DNA of 64,000 nucleotides from Dyella nitratireducens (GTDB lineage Bacteria; Pseudomonadota; Gammaproteobacteria; Xanthomonadales; Rhodanobacteraceae): NCBI RefSeq assembly GCF_014642835.1, contig NZ_BMJA01000001.1, positions 1,041,102 to 1,105,101 of the forward strand, read 5' to 3'. Shown piece by piece: positions 56,135 to 64,000 of this stretch (position 1 is its first letter; each line of letters starts with the position of its first letter). The notes under the pieces were generated by a model. It saw only the letters and a program-made list of their open reading frames with translations, ran no database searches and was not told where the DNA came from. The position numbers and the translations under genes were made by a program.

Positions 56135-56793
56135 TTCTGCCCCCCGACCTTCTTCGCTTTGCTCCCCTCATTCGTTTCGGAGTCTTCGAGGTAACGATAG
56201 GTTTTTACCGTACCTTGCAAGACCAGCAACTGGTTGGAGGCTGGCTCCGCACCTTTGGCCGGCGGATTGAGGGGCGTAAGCGAGACATCGTGCATGGTAA
56301 GGATCACCACGCGCGGCAGCGAAGCCACACCGCTGATGAAAGCGCCGAACTGATGATACGTACCGATCATCTTCAGCTGGATCGGCTTTTCCGCGTAGAA
56401 GTCTTTCGGAATTTCCGTACCCGGCTGGAACAGTTCCTGCTGCAGGCCGGCCGACAGGGCCGTCTGTGACACATCCACCAGCAGCTCGGGCATTTCGGTC
56501 TTGCTGGGCAGCTGACGCAACAGCTGGCGCAGCATGTCCTTCATTTCATCCAACTGCTGCTGCAAGGCTTCGAGATTGACCGACTTGGCCTGTTTCTCGG
56601 AGAACTCCTGTTTGAGTTTCTCTTCCTTGCCGACAAGGTTCTGCAGCGTGTCCTGCTGATCGTTGACAACGAAGTACCAGCCGGCAAGCATGATCACCAA
56701 GAACAACAACACGGTGAAAAACGTCTTGACCGATTTCGGCCAGCCACCGACGTTGTTGTAGTCGAGACTGCGCAGATCATCGAAGAGTTTCAT
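56131..56793 (-). CDS. pilO: Pilus assembly protein PilO
   Basis: The product has 220 residues with one N-terminal membrane helix (FFTVLLFLVIMLAGWYFVV), a coiled coil and a ferredoxin-like periplasmic domain. Abuts pilN. Confidence 0.94.
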   Translation of the reverse strand: MKLFDDLRSLDYNNVGGWPKSVKTFFTVLLFLVIMLAGWYFVVNDQQDTLQNLVGKEEKLKQEFSEKQAKSVNLEALQQQLDEMKDMLRQLLRQLPSKTEMPELLVDVSQTALSAGLQQELFQPGTEIPKDFYAEKPIQLKMIGTYHQFGAFISGVASLPRVVILTMHDVSLTPLNPPAKGAEPASNQLLVLQGTVKTYRYLEDSETNEGSKAKKVGGQK

Positions 56794-57497
56794 TATTTGG
56801 CCCCTCCCTTGGCTGGCGTCATGCCCGGCGGCTTGGCCGGCAAGGACGCAGTTGCAGGGGGTGTCGTAACGGGAGGCTTGCCGACCGGTGTGGTTGAAGC
56901 GCCAGCGCTCGTGCTCGACGAAGCCGGGACACCGCCCTGCCCAGCGCTATCATCCTTGGGCTTGGAGAGCGCCACCGTCAGACCAAAGCTGTACGGCATC
57001 CGCGTGGCATCGTGGCTGTTCTCGGTCTTGCTGAGGTCGGCCTGGCCCATCCACGGCGACGTTTCGATGTTGCGCATGTACTCGGCCACGCTGGCGTTGG
57101 ATTGCGCCACGCCGCCCAGCACCATCTGATCGCCAGCCTGCTTGATCGAGGTCAGACGCACGTTGCTTGGAATGGTTTTCACCATCTCGTCAAACAAGTG
57201 CACCATCTGCGAACGATTGGCCTGCAATTGTTCAATGATCTGCTTGCGTGCAAGCAGCTGCGCACGAACTTTTTCCAGATCCTTGATCTTTTCCAGCCGT
57301 GCATCGACCTGCTTGATCTGGTCCTGCATGTAGGCATTGCGATCGTTCTGGTTGTCGATGCGCATGTCCATCCAGAACCACCACAGGAACAACACGCCGA
57401 TGGCTACCAGGCCCGCTGCGCCCAGCTGCATGAAGAACTCGCGCTGCCGGATCTTGCGGCGCTCGGCGCGCCACGGAAGTAGGTTGATGTGTGCCAT
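56793..57497 (-). CDS. pilN: Pilus assembly protein PilN
   Basis: The product is 234 residues from MAHINLLPWRAERRK, the conserved PilM-binding N-terminus. One membrane helix and a periplasmic coiled coil follow. The C-terminus is a Pro/Ala/Thr-rich extension of about 60 residues. Its ATG overlaps the pilM stop by one base. Confidence 0.94.
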   Translation of the reverse strand: MAHINLLPWRAERRKIRQREFFMQLGAAGLVAIGVLFLWWFWMDMRIDNQNDRNAYMQDQIKQVDARLEKIKDLEKVRAQLLARKQIIEQLQANRSQMVHLFDEMVKTIPSNVRLTSIKQAGDQMVLGGVAQSNASVAEYMRNIETSPWMGQADLSKTENSHDATRMPYSFGLTVALSKPKDDSAGQGGVPASSSTSAGASTTPVGKPPVTTPPATASLPAKPPGMTPAKGGAK

Positions 57498-58555
57498 CAG
57501 TCGAAACTCCTCATGGCGAGTCCGACCGCGATCATCAGTGCTGGTGCGTCCTGGGTCAGCGACTGCGCTTGCACCCGGCTGGAGAGCGACATCCGCGCCA
57601 GCGGATTGGCGACCACACACGGCAGGCCAAGCTGCTCCTCAAGCATCGCGCTGATGCCTTCGATCGACGCGCAACCGCCGGCTAGCACCACCTGATCAAC
57701 TTTGCTGAATTCGCTGCCTGCATAGAAGAACTGCAGCAGACGGCTGATCTGCTGGACGAGCGATTCCTTGAACGGTTGCAGCGCCTCGGTCTCGTAGGAT
57801 TCCGGCAGGCCGCCCTTTCGCTTGGCACGGCCGGCTTCCTCATAGGAAAGGCCGTAGCGGCGCATGATTTCGTCGGTGAGCTGCTTGCCGCCAAAGACCT
57901 GCTCGCGCGAATAGATCGTGCGCTGGTTCTTCAGGACGGACAGGGTGGTCATGGTGGCGCCGATGTCGATCACCGCGACCAGCGCATCACGTCCGACGTT
58001 GAGCTGGTCGGCGATCAGCGTGAAGGCGTTTTCCATGGCGAAGGCCTCGACGTCGATCACCTGTGCAGCGAGGCCACCCAGGTCCAGCGCGGCCACGCGC
58101 ATGTCCACATTCTCCGTGCGCGAGGCAGCCAGGAGTATGTTGTTCATTTCAGGGTTGTCGCGCACCGGTCCTAGCACCTCGAAATCGAGGCTCACTTCCT
58201 CGATCGGGTACGGGATGTACTGGTTCGCCTCGACCTGGATCTGGCCTTCCAGATCCTCCTCCGACAGCTCGGCCGGCATCGGCACGATGCGGGTGATCAC
58301 GGCGGAGCCGGCCACCGCGGCAGCGGCGTGCTTGATCTTGGCGCCGGAACGCGACAGTGCGCGGCGCACCGCTTCGCCCACCGCCTCGACCTCGACGATG
58401 TTCTTTTCGACCACCGCATTCGGGGGCAGCGGCTCGATCGCGTAGTGCTCCACGCGATAACGACCTCCTGCCTGGCTAAGCTGCAGCAGCTTGACGGCGG
58501 TCGAGCTAATGTCGACGCCGACCAACGGCGGCTTCTTGGGTGTAAAGAGCCCCAC
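57497..58555 (-). CDS. pilM: Pilus assembly protein PilM (actin-like)
   Basis: The product has 352 residues, an actin-like ATPase fold with VGVDISSTAVKLLQLS, VAVIDIGATMTTLSV and VVLAGGCASIEGI. It forms a cytoplasmic ring that binds the PilN N-terminus. First gene of pilMNOPQ. Confidence 0.95.
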   Translation of the reverse strand: MGLFTPKKPPLVGVDISSTAVKLLQLSQAGGRYRVEHYAIEPLPPNAVVEKNIVEVEAVGEAVRRALSRSGAKIKHAAAAVAGSAVITRIVPMPAELSEEDLEGQIQVEANQYIPYPIEEVSLDFEVLGPVRDNPEMNNILLAASRTENVDMRVAALDLGGLAAQVIDVEAFAMENAFTLIADQLNVGRDALVAVIDIGATMTTLSVLKNQRTIYSREQVFGGKQLTDEIMRRYGLSYEEAGRAKRKGGLPESYETEALQPFKESLVQQISRLLQFFYAGSEFSKVDQVVLAGGCASIEGISAMLEEQLGLPCVVANPLARMSLSSRVQAQSLTQDAPALMIAVGLAMRSFD

Positions 58556-59072
58556 GACGATTCCCCCTTGACCCCTGGCGCTTCCGCCAGATACTGGCAG
58601 GATTGCCGGGCCATTAAATCCAAAAATTAACGCAATAGCAACGGCCTACACGATCTTCTTCGAGACTTTTGGCGTGATGTCCTGCACATTTGGACCAATC
58701 CGCCAATATCGAGATTAAGGTTTTGCTAACCCGCTGCTGATGACCCCCATACTGCTACATCTATACTTTGGTCTGTTTTGACTCAGGTCTCGCTATGGGA
58801 TGCTCTGATTCGTTCTGCGTAGGTGGCATGATGTTCAGAAGGCCCGCAGGGTGTGTCGCACGGCGCAGGGAAGGCTGGTTGCCTTTTCAAGCCGCGCGGC
58901 GCAGCCTGCGGGCCTTCTGGACATCACCCTTCGGGCCGGCCCTGTCTGTCCGCATGCCTTCGGCCCACCGTCTCGACAGACGGCCAGTCTGCCTTCGCCG
59001 ATGGTCCTGTGCCCTGCGAACAGACAGGGCCGGTGACACCTACGCAGAACGAATCAGAGCACCCCAAACCAC
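58556..59072. other. Divergent intergenic region between pilM and mrcA
   Basis: This 517-bp region holds both promoters and the nested palindrome at 58,801-59,061. No protein gene is supported; short open frames inside the palindrome are artefacts of its symmetry. Confidence 0.6.
58801..59061. repeat. 261-bp nested palindromic element (possible structured RNA)
   Basis: The outer arms 58,801-58,825 and 59,037-59,061 are a perfect 25-bp inverted repeat. Inside are two further long hairpins. Arm A pairs 58,829-58,850 with 58,905-58,926 (one G-T position). Arm B pairs 58,936-58,954 with 59,015-59,033 (one mismatch) and encloses the hairpin CCGTCT-CGAC-AGACGG. The whole could fold as a three-way junction. 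It ends 11 bases before the mrcA ATG. Confidence 0.8.
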
Positions 59073-61607
59073 ATGACGCGATTTTTTAAAGCCCTGCTGC
59101 GCTGGCTGCTGATCCTGGGCTTCAGCGGACTCCTGATGATCGCTGCGGCCATTGGCGTGGCCTACTGGCTGGTCTCTCCCCGCATTCCGTCGGTGGATGT
59201 GCTCAAGGACTACCACATGCAAGTTCCGCTCCGCGTGGTAACCGCGGACGGCAAGCTGATCGCAACATTTGGTGAAACGCGCCGTATCCCGGTTTCCATG
59301 GACCAGGTGCCGGACATGCTCAAGCATGCGGTGCTGTCAGCGGAAGATGCTGATTTCTATACACATCCTGGCGTGGATTGGCGCGGCGTGATGCGTGCCG
59401 GCTTCCACGTGCTGGCCTCCGGCGGCAACAAGACCCAGGGCGGCTCCACCATTACCCAGCAGGTGGCGCGCAACTTCTTCCTGAGTCCGGAAAAGCTGTA
59501 TTCCCGCAAGCTGATCGAGATGTTCATCGCCTTGCGCATGGAGAGCACGCTGACCAAGGACCAGATCCTGGAGCTATATCTCAACAAGATGTTCCTGGGC
59601 CACCGCTCCTACGGCGTGGCAGCGGCGGCCGAGTACTACTACGGCAAACGGTTGGACCAGCTCACCGTGCCCCAGTGCGCCGCCATCGCTTCTACCTTCC
59701 AGCTGCCTTCGGCGGTCAATCCGCTCACCAATACCCAGCGCCTGGTCGCCCGTCGCAATTGGGTATTAGGCCAGATGCTGGAACACCGCTACATCAACCA
59801 GGCGCAATACGAGCAGGCGATCAACGCACCTGATGATGCAGCTCCACACGAGCAACCGATCCAGGTCGACGCCCCCTACCTGGCCGAAATGGCCCGGCTG
59901 CAGGCACTGGATCGCCTCGGCAACGACGCGCTGACGGAGGGTTACGTCGTCAAGACCACACTGGTCAGTACCCGACAACAGGCGGCAGTTGCAGCCGTGC
60001 GCGATGGCCTGAGCATTTACGATCATCGCCACGGCTGGCGTGGGCCGGAAGCCCATGAGGAGCTGCCGCCGAACGCCAGTGACAGCGATGACAGCAACCT
60101 GCTCTCCAGCTATACGGATGTGGCAGGGCTCATCCCGGGCTTGGTCACCGCATCCTCCGCCACCGAAGCCTCGGTCTTCCTGCCAAGCAAGCAGGTGATC
60201 AAGCTGGATCTGAAGGCCATGGATTGGGCTCGGCCCTATATCAATGAAAACCGGGTTGGCGCGGCCCCCACCAAGGTCGACACCGTTCTCAAGCCCGGCG
60301 ACATCATTCGCGTGATCCAGGACGACAAGGGCGTTTGGCAGCTGACGCAGATTCCGAAGGCGCAAGCCGCCCTGGTTTCGCTTGATCCGGAAAGCGGGGC
60401 GATCCAATCCCTGGTCGGCGGTTTTAACTTCCAGCGCAGCAAGTTCAACCGCGCGGTGATGGCTGCCCGCCAGCCCGGCTCGAGCTTCAAGCCCTTCATC
60501 TATTCGGCGGCGTTTGAGCGCGGCTATACACCAGCCTCGATCATCAACGACTCGCCGATCGCCTTGCCCGACCCCTCACAGCCGAACGGCCTATGGACAC
60601 CGAGCAACGACGACAACAAGTTTGCCGGCCCCATGCGCCTGCGCGAGGCGCTGATCGAGTCGAAGAATCTGGTTTCAGTGCGACTGCTCGATGCCATCGG
60701 TGTGCGCTACACGCGTGACTATGTCACTCGCTTCGGCTTCCCACTCGATGCGCTGCCGAACAATCTGTCGATGGCGCTTGGCACGGCTTCCGTATCACCG
60801 TTGAGCATGGCACGCGGCTTTGCCGTATTCGCCAACGGCGGCTACCTGGTCACACCTTATTTCATCAGCGAAATCGACGATCGCGATGGCAAGCCGGTCT
60901 ATGTCGCAAACCCGGCCCGTGCCTGCGCGGATTGCTCGGCACGGCTGCTGCAAAACAGTCCGCCCGCGCCACCGCCAGCCAACATGCTTACCAATGGTGT
61001 ATCGGCAAGCTCGTCCAATGCGCCCGCTCCTGCGACCAGCGTGGCGATGGCCGGTGAAACGGCCCTGCCAGCTGACGTACACAACAGCGGCGCTGCACCA
61101 CCGGTGCTGGCCCCGCACGTGATCGACATTCGCAACGATTACCTGGTCACTTCACTGATGAAGGATGTGATCCAGTCTCCCACAGGTACAGGCTATGCCG
61201 CGAAAGCGCTCAACCGCGCCGATTTGGCCGGCAAGACCGGTTCGACCAACGACCATCGCGACGCTTGGTTCGTGGGGTTCAACGGCGATCTCTCGACCGC
61301 CGTGTGGGTGGGCTTCGACGATTTCGCCTCATTGGGCAAGGGTGAATTCGGCGCGAAAGCGGCACTGCCGATCTGGATCGACTACATGGGCGATGCGCTG
61401 AAGGGCGCACCAGAGAAGAGCCTGACCATGCCGCCAGGCATCACCACCATGCTGATCAACCGCGAAAGCGGCCTGCCAACGGCCCAGGGTGACCCCGGTG
61501 CCATGCAGGAAATCTTCAAGGTGGAAGACATCGATCGCCTGCACAACCTGGCCACACAGCAACAGCAACAAAACCAGGATCAACAGCAGACTAACGACAT
61601 CTTCTAA
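59073..61607 (+). CDS. mrcA: Penicillin-binding protein 1A
   Basis: The product has 844 residues: one N-terminal membrane helix, a GT51 glycosyltransferase (EDADFYTHPGVDWRG, GGSTITQQVARNFFLS), an OB-like insert, then a transpeptidase with Ser in QPGSSFKPFIY, then SKNLVSVRLL, and KTGSTNDHRDAWF. It polymerises and cross-links peptidoglycan. No Shine-Dalgarno is visible because the palindrome runs to within 11 bases of ATG. Confidence 0.95.
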   Translation: MTRFFKALLRWLLILGFSGLLMIAAAIGVAYWLVSPRIPSVDVLKDYHMQVPLRVVTADGKLIATFGETRRIPVSMDQVPDMLKHAVLSAEDADFYTHPGVDWRGVMRAGFHVLASGGNKTQGGSTITQQVARNFFLSPEKLYSRKLIEMFIALRMESTLTKDQILELYLNKMFLGHRSYGVAAAAEYYYGKRLDQLTVPQCAAIASTFQLPSAVNPLTNTQRLVARRNWVLGQMLEHRYINQAQYEQAINAPDDAAPHEQPIQVDAPYLAEMARLQALDRLGNDALTEGYVVKTTLVSTRQQAAVAAVRDGLSIYDHRHGWRGPEAHEELPPNASDSDDSNLLSSYTDVAGLIPGLVTASSATEASVFLPSKQVIKLDLKAMDWARPYINENRVGAAPTKVDTVLKPGDIIRVIQDDKGVWQLTQIPKAQAALVSLDPESGAIQSLVGGFNFQRSKFNRAVMAARQPGSSFKPFIYSAAFERGYTPASIINDSPIALPDPSQPNGLWTPSNDDNKFAGPMRLREALIESKNLVSVRLLDAIGVRYTRDYVTRFGFPLDALPNNLSMALGTASVSPLSMARGFAVFANGGYLVTPYFISEIDDRDGKPVYVANPARACADCSARLLQNSPPAPPPANMLTNGVSASSSNAPAPATSVAMAGETALPADVHNSGAAPPVLAPHVIDIRNDYLVTSLMKDVIQSPTGTGYAAKALNRADLAGKTGSTNDHRDAWFVGFNGDLSTAVWVGFDDFASLGKGEFGAKAALPIWIDYMGDALKGAPEKSLTMPPGITTMLINRESGLPTAQGDPGAMQEIFKVEDIDRLHNLATQQQQQNQDQQQTNDIF

Positions 61608-61658
61608 TTTTTTGCTGTAGGCTTGCCCTGCCCCCGCACACTACAAGAGGGTCGCAGC

Positions 61659-62336
61659 ATGGCACGAGGTGAGCATCATCGTATCCACGCGCAAGACCGT
61701 GTGCAGCGCAATCGGCTACGCGTCGCCCAGGAGGCGGCGCGCCTGATGAGCGAACACGGCATCCGCGACTTCCACCGCGCCAAGCGCAAGGCCGCCGAAA
61801 GACTCGGCGTGCTGGATGAGCAGGCGCTTCCCCGCAACCACGAAATCGAACAGGCCTTACGCGAACATCAACGCCTGTTTCAGTCAGAAAGCCAACCCAA
61901 ACTACTAAGAGAACGGCGTGAAAGCGCCATCGAAGCGATGCGTTTCCTGGAGCGCTTCGAACCACGCTTGGTCGGCGCCGTACTGGAAGGCACCGCCGAC
62001 GCGCATTCAGCCGTATGCCTGCACGTCTTCAGTGATGATCCCGAAGCCGTGGGCATCTATTTGCGTGAACATGGCGTTCCATTCGAAACGCAGACGCGGC
62101 GCCTGCGCATCAGCCGTGATGAGCAGGTCGAGTACCCGGTACTGCTGTTCGCCGCCGACAATCTTCCCTTCGATCTCACCGTGCTGCCGCATAACGCCCT
62201 GCGCCAGGCACCGCTCGATCGTGTGGATGAAAAACCGATGCGCCGCGCATCGCTAGCTTCGGTGGAGATCATGCTGTCAGAGGAAGACGAGCAACAGGAT
62301 GATTTCGAGCGAAAACTAGCAGCTGCGCTTAAATAA
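61659..62336 (+). CDS. Conserved hypothetical protein
   Basis: The product is 225 residues from MARGEHHRIHAQDR. The N-terminal half is helical and basic/acidic (QEAARLMSEHGIRDFHRAKR). The C-terminal half has a nucleotidyltransferase-like flavour (LVGAVLEGTADAHSAVCLHV), where GxxDxHS sits after a strand. I cannot name a function. It follows mrcA by about 50 bases and is followed by a terminator. Confidence 0.7.
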   Translation: MARGEHHRIHAQDRVQRNRLRVAQEAARLMSEHGIRDFHRAKRKAAERLGVLDEQALPRNHEIEQALREHQRLFQSESQPKLLRERRESAIEAMRFLERFEPRLVGAVLEGTADAHSAVCLHVFSDDPEAVGIYLREHGVPFETQTRRLRISRDEQVEYPVLLFAADNLPFDLTVLPHNALRQAPLDRVDEKPMRRASLASVEIMLSEEDEQQDDFERKLAAALK

Positions 62337-62348
62337 TCGACGCAAACA

Positions 62349-62375
62349 AAAACGCCCGGCATCGCCGGGCGTTTT
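62349..62375. terminator. Bidirectional terminator between hypothetical gene and gltA
   Basis: The 12-bp stem AAAACGCCCGGC/GCCGGGCGTTTT has a 3-base loop, with an A-run before and a T-run after, a classic Rho-independent terminator for both strands. Confidence 0.9.
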
Positions 62376-62391
62376 CATATGGCGCGCCTGA

Positions 62392-63687
62392 TCAGCGCTT
62401 GTCCGCACTCACATAGTCACGCTTGCCGGCGCCGACATACAGCTGACGCGGACGGCCAATACGCGAACCTGGGGTTTCGTGCTGCTCGATCCAGTGCGCG
62501 ATCCAGCCGGCGGTACGCGCAATCGCAAACATCACCGTAAACATCTCGGTAGGAATGCCCAGCGCCTTGTAGATGATGCCGGAATAGAAGTCCACGTTCG
62601 GATACAGCTTGCGCTCGACGAAGTAATCGTCTTTCAGTGCAGCTTCTTCCAGCTTCATGGCCACATCGAGCAGTGGGTCGTTCACACCCATCTCGGCCAA
62701 CACTTTGTGGCACATCTCGCGGATGATCTTCGCGCGCGGATCGAAATTCTTATACACACGATGGCCGAAGCCCATCAGACGGAAGTTGTCGTTCTTATCC
62801 TTGGCACGCTTGACCGCGGTTTCCACCTTGTCCGGCGAGCCGATCTCCTCAAGCATCTTCAGCACAGCTTCGTTGGCGCCACCGTGTGCCGGACCCCACA
62901 GAGCAGTAATGCCAGCAGCAACCGAAGCATACGGGTTCGCGCCGGTGGAACCGACGAGGCGTACCGTGGAAGTGGACGCGTTCTGTTCGTGATCTGCGTG
63001 CAGGATGAACAGCAAATCCAACGCCTTCGCGCACGTTGGGCTGAGCTCCAGCGGCTCGCTCGGCACCTCGAACATCATGTGTAGGAAGCGGTTGACGTAT
63101 TCGAGATTGTTGCGCGGATAGCGGAAGGGCCAGCCGATCGAGTAGCGATAGCACGCTGCAGCGATCGTCGGCATCTTCGCGATCAGGCGAATTGCCGCCA
63201 GCTTGCGGTCTTCAGGGTTATCGACATCCAGATCTTCATGATAGAAGGCCGACAGCGAGGCCACCGATGCAGCCAGCATGGCCATCGGATGCGCGTCGTG
63301 ATGGAAGCCCTGGAAAAAATTCTTGTGCGACTCATGCATCATCGTGTGATGCGTGATGTCGTTTTCGAACGAGGCAAACTGAGTCTTGTTCGGCAGCTCG
63401 CCGTTCAGCAGCAAATACGCCACTTCGAGGAAGCTGGACTTTTCCGCAAGCTGTTCGATCGGATAGCCGCGATACATCAACACACCCTCATCACCATCGA
63501 TATACGTGATGGCGCTCTTGGTGCTTGCAGTACTGCCGTAACCCGGATCGTAGGTGAAATGCCCGGTGTCCTTGTACAAGGGGGCAATGTCGATGCAGGC
63601 GGGGCCAAGCGTGCCGCTGAGCAGAGGGAGCTCACTGCTACGGCCGTTGGACTCATCAACCAGCTTGACGGACTTGGAATCGGACAC
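62392..63687 (-). CDS. gltA: Citrate synthase GltA
   Basis: The product has 431 residues, the hexameric type II form. Catalytic regions: [39 protein letters not shown]. It condenses acetyl-CoA and oxaloacetate in the TCA cycle. Monocistronic. Confidence 0.96.
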   Translation of the reverse strand: MSDSKSVKLVDESNGRSSELPLLSGTLGPACIDIAPLYKDTGHFTYDPGYGSTASTKSAITYIDGDEGVLMYRGYPIEQLAEKSSFLEVAYLLLNGELPNKTQFASFENDITHHTMMHESHKNFFQGFHHDAHPMAMLAASVASLSAFYHEDLDVDNPEDRKLAAIRLIAKMPTIAAACYRYSIGWPFRYPRNNLEYVNRFLHMMFEVPSEPLELSPTCAKALDLLFILHADHEQNASTSTVRLVGSTGANPYASVAAGITALWGPAHGGANEAVLKMLEEIGSPDKVETAVKRAKDKNDNFRLMGFGHRVYKNFDPRAKIIREMCHKVLAEMGVNDPLLDVAMKLEEAALKDDYFVERKLYPNVDFYSGIIYKALGIPTEMFTVMFAIARTAGWIAHWIEQHETPGSRIGRPRQLYVGAGKRDYVSADKR

Positions 63688-63857
63688 GGAAACCTCCTAC
63701 GCATGGGTCGCCACCGGGGCAACCGCATAACGGCAACCAGCCGGTGAGGGAAAGTCGCATCGACGTGGGGGAAAAGCGGCGATGCATCCCATCCATTATC
63801 GCACATCGGATTACAAACAATCCGAAAGCGCATGGTCCGATTGACAAGCGTGAAAAC

Positions 63858-63888
63858 GCACAAGGCAGGCGCGAGGCCTGCCTTGTGC
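63858..63888 (-). terminator. Hairpin downstream of rpmE
   Basis: A perfect 13-bp stem GCACAAGGCAGGC/GCCTGCCTTGTGC has a 5-base loop, followed on the minus strand by GTTTTC. Confidence 0.8.
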
Positions 63889-63928
63889 AAAATCATTGAA
63901 TCTGCCCCGAGGAGCAGTTCGCAAAGAA

Positions 63929-64000
63929 TTACTTTTGCGCGTAACGACGGCGGAACTTGTCCACGCGGCCACCGGCATCGATGGTCTTCTGCTTGCCGGT
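63929..64000 (-). CDS. rpmE: 50S ribosomal protein L31 (partial, C-terminal 23 residues)
   Basis: Only the last 23 residues lie in the window: TGKQKTIDAGGRVDKFRRRY then AQK. The TGK...D..GRVDKF.RRY pattern is the L31 C-terminus. The rest continues beyond the window. Confidence 0.85.
   Translation of the reverse strand, partial: TGKQKTIDAGGRVDKFRRRYAQK

Noticed and set aside
58853-59089. Open frames of 60-100 codons within the palindromic element
   Set aside because: They overlap each other in several frames and arise from the symmetric GC-rich sequence; none has a ribosome-binding site.

Overview
The window looks like chromosome of a Xanthomonadales gammaproteobacterium, most likely Rhodanobacteraceae (Dyella, Luteibacter, Frateuria or Rhodanobacter type). 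The basis is the overall protein character, the GC-rich housekeeping genes, the pilMNOPQ and bat operons, and many short palindromic extragenic repeats. No ribosomal RNA is present, so the genus is an inference.

Positions 1-23,130 are an accessory island holding a type III secretion system (T3SS). Read on the minus strand from high to low coordinates it runs: ribbon-helix-helix protein, sctC, a 26-codon micro-ORF, sctD, small helical protein (SctE-like), TPR protein (SctG/HrpB1-like), coiled-coil protein, two candidate needle/rod proteins, one unknown, sctJ, sctK, sctL, sctQ, sctR, sctS, sctT, sctU, sctV, sctN, sctO. Most core genes overlap by 1-4 bases or are a few bases apart, so the block is probably co-transcribed and translationally coupled. 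SctU stops just before the place where the autocleaving NPTH domain should begin. No sctP, gatekeeper or membrane-spanning translocator is recognisable.

Beyond sctO lie about 1 kb of nested palindromic repeats, then an AT-rich patch (1-3,200) with four paralogous genes. Their products share an Asn/Ser-rich N-terminal leader with a [12 protein letters not shown] box joined to unrelated C-termini: a collagen-like repeat, a chitin-binding (CBM5/12-like) module, a short helix, and a domain with an internal duplication. Three of the four have a common upstream DNA element. This looks like an undescribed family of modular secreted proteins linked to the T3SS. The other island end carries a broken IS3-family element and a tRNA-Gly(CCC) whose 3' end faces the island, a typical integration arrangement.

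Positions 23,400-53,400 are ordinary chromosome: a FecR/DUF6600 envelope protein, thiS-thiG, trmB, an SLC13-type permease, a nucleotide-sugar dehydrogenase, a Rieske protein, an Ada-like DNA repair protein, a YedA-like exporter, an AtoE-type transporter, a divergent LysR/MFS pair, a MacAB-like ABC export operon, a fumarylacetoacetate hydrolase family enzyme, mscL, an M28 peptidase, a divergent MarR/macrodomain pair, and a moxR-DUF58-DUF4381-batA-batBC-batD operon.

Positions 53,380-64,000 hold the type IV pilus assembly operon pilM-N-O-P-Q, a striking 261-bp nested palindromic element in front of mrcA (PBP1a), a conserved hypothetical gene, gltA, and the 3' end of rpmE.
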